Position numbers and translations under genes: made by a program
In this document: positions 63,575 through 64,000 of the stretch, one piece after another
How the letters are laid out: every line of letters starts with the position of its first letter
How positions within the stretch are numbered: the stretch's first letter is position 1
Notes under the pieces: generated by a model
The model's database searches: none
What the model was told of the DNA's origin: nothing
The model's input: only the letters and a program-made list of their open reading frames with translations
Assembly: GCA_028023455.1 (NCBI GenBank)
Contig: JAQFVV010006427.1
Coordinates: 1,676,001-1,740,000 of the forward strand
DNA length: 64,000 nucleotides
Source: Epiperipatus broadwayi
Lineage: Eukaryota > Onychophora > Udeonychophora > Euonychophora > Peripatidae
Direction of reading: 5' to 3'

Positions 63575-64000
63575 TGGAAAGTTAAAGAATGCATACAGAT
63601 CCTGTAAGAAACATGCTGAAAGAATGTGTACTGTAATAATGCATTTACAACAAAATTTTTCTCGAGGTTAAATAAGAAAGAACAGCTGTCTTGCCACTCA
63701 TTACAGTACTCAATTACTTTTATAACTTTTGATTTTTTTTAAAAATTGATAATGTTTTCAATAATCCTTACTTTCCAAAACATCAATGGAAGAAATCAGA
63801 AAAATACAAATTGTTCCCATGGTATTGTTTTAATTAAATCAGTCTTCTCTTATTTGTTGTGGAAATAAGAATGTTAATATGTTTATTTAAAAATACATTT
63901 TAGAAGGCACATGAGCAAAAGAACATTAAGATTAAATGTCCAAATAATTTATAAGTTGTATCACATACTTCTTTAAAATTTAATCAAAGTTTATACCATA
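63575..64000. other. AT-rich sequence to the window end
   Basis: Nothing recognised. Confidence 0.5.

Overview
The window reads as a gene-poor, strongly AT-rich stretch of an animal nuclear genome, either intergenic or deep inside introns. I found no intact protein-coding gene, rRNA or canonical tRNA. Long ORFs are missing, microsatellites (GATA, AAT/TTA, AT) are long, and degenerate LINEs, tRNA-like SINEs, hAT fossils and foldback elements are dense. Together these fit a repeat-rich metazoan. A lophotrochozoan such as a mollusc, possibly a cephalopod, is a reasonable guess, but nothing diagnostic was seen and that assignment is weak.

Layout. 1-1440 holds one copy of a long, old dispersed repeat; a second copy lies at 22240-23960. 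1495-1996 is a large foldback element, with relatives at 30470-31150. 5649-7235 is a decayed hAT transposase fossil running from a BED-like N terminus to the C-terminal dimerisation region. 7690-11250 is an antisense RTE-like LINE split by a 970-bp TA-flanked inverted-repeat transposon (8034-9003), so the order of insertion can be read. A second antisense RTE-like LINE lies at 16880-18250. Three copies of a Tx1/L1-like LINE 3' end, each recognisable by a CxxCH...ET...H...C zinc motif, lie at 19940-20400, 40824-42214 and 49880-50760; two of them end in long (TAA)n arrays. 54225-54815 is a fragment of a second, different (ZMYM-associated) hAT transposase. 43985-46700, 59760-61050 and 61405-62250 are further LINE remnants.

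Structural DNA. There are near-perfect palindromes at 31583-31738 and 33471-33680, and weaker inverted-repeat elements at 7421-7590, 37030-37331 and 63442-63572. A compound GATA/GGTA/GGAT microsatellite of about 570 bp lies at 27477-28046. A two-copy dispersed repeat of about 1 kb lies at 36590-37800 and 42290-43190.

Possible host regulatory DNA. 38590-40020 is the only obviously CpG-containing block in a CpG-poor landscape. It carries YY1-like, GC-box-like, ETS-like and TATA-like motifs plus splice-donor-like sites, and is the best candidate for a promoter or first exon of a gene that lies mostly outside the window. Smaller GC-raised patches at 24470-24880 and 25190-25370 are weaker candidates.

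How parts interact: the SINE-like copies at 35035-35288 and 40505-40823 end in the same kind of (AAT)n tail as the Tx1-like LINE, and the LINE at 40824 starts directly at an (AAT)n array. This suggests a LINE/SINE partnership or integration into AAT microsatellites. All similarity statements were made by eye from the sequence; no search or alignment was run.
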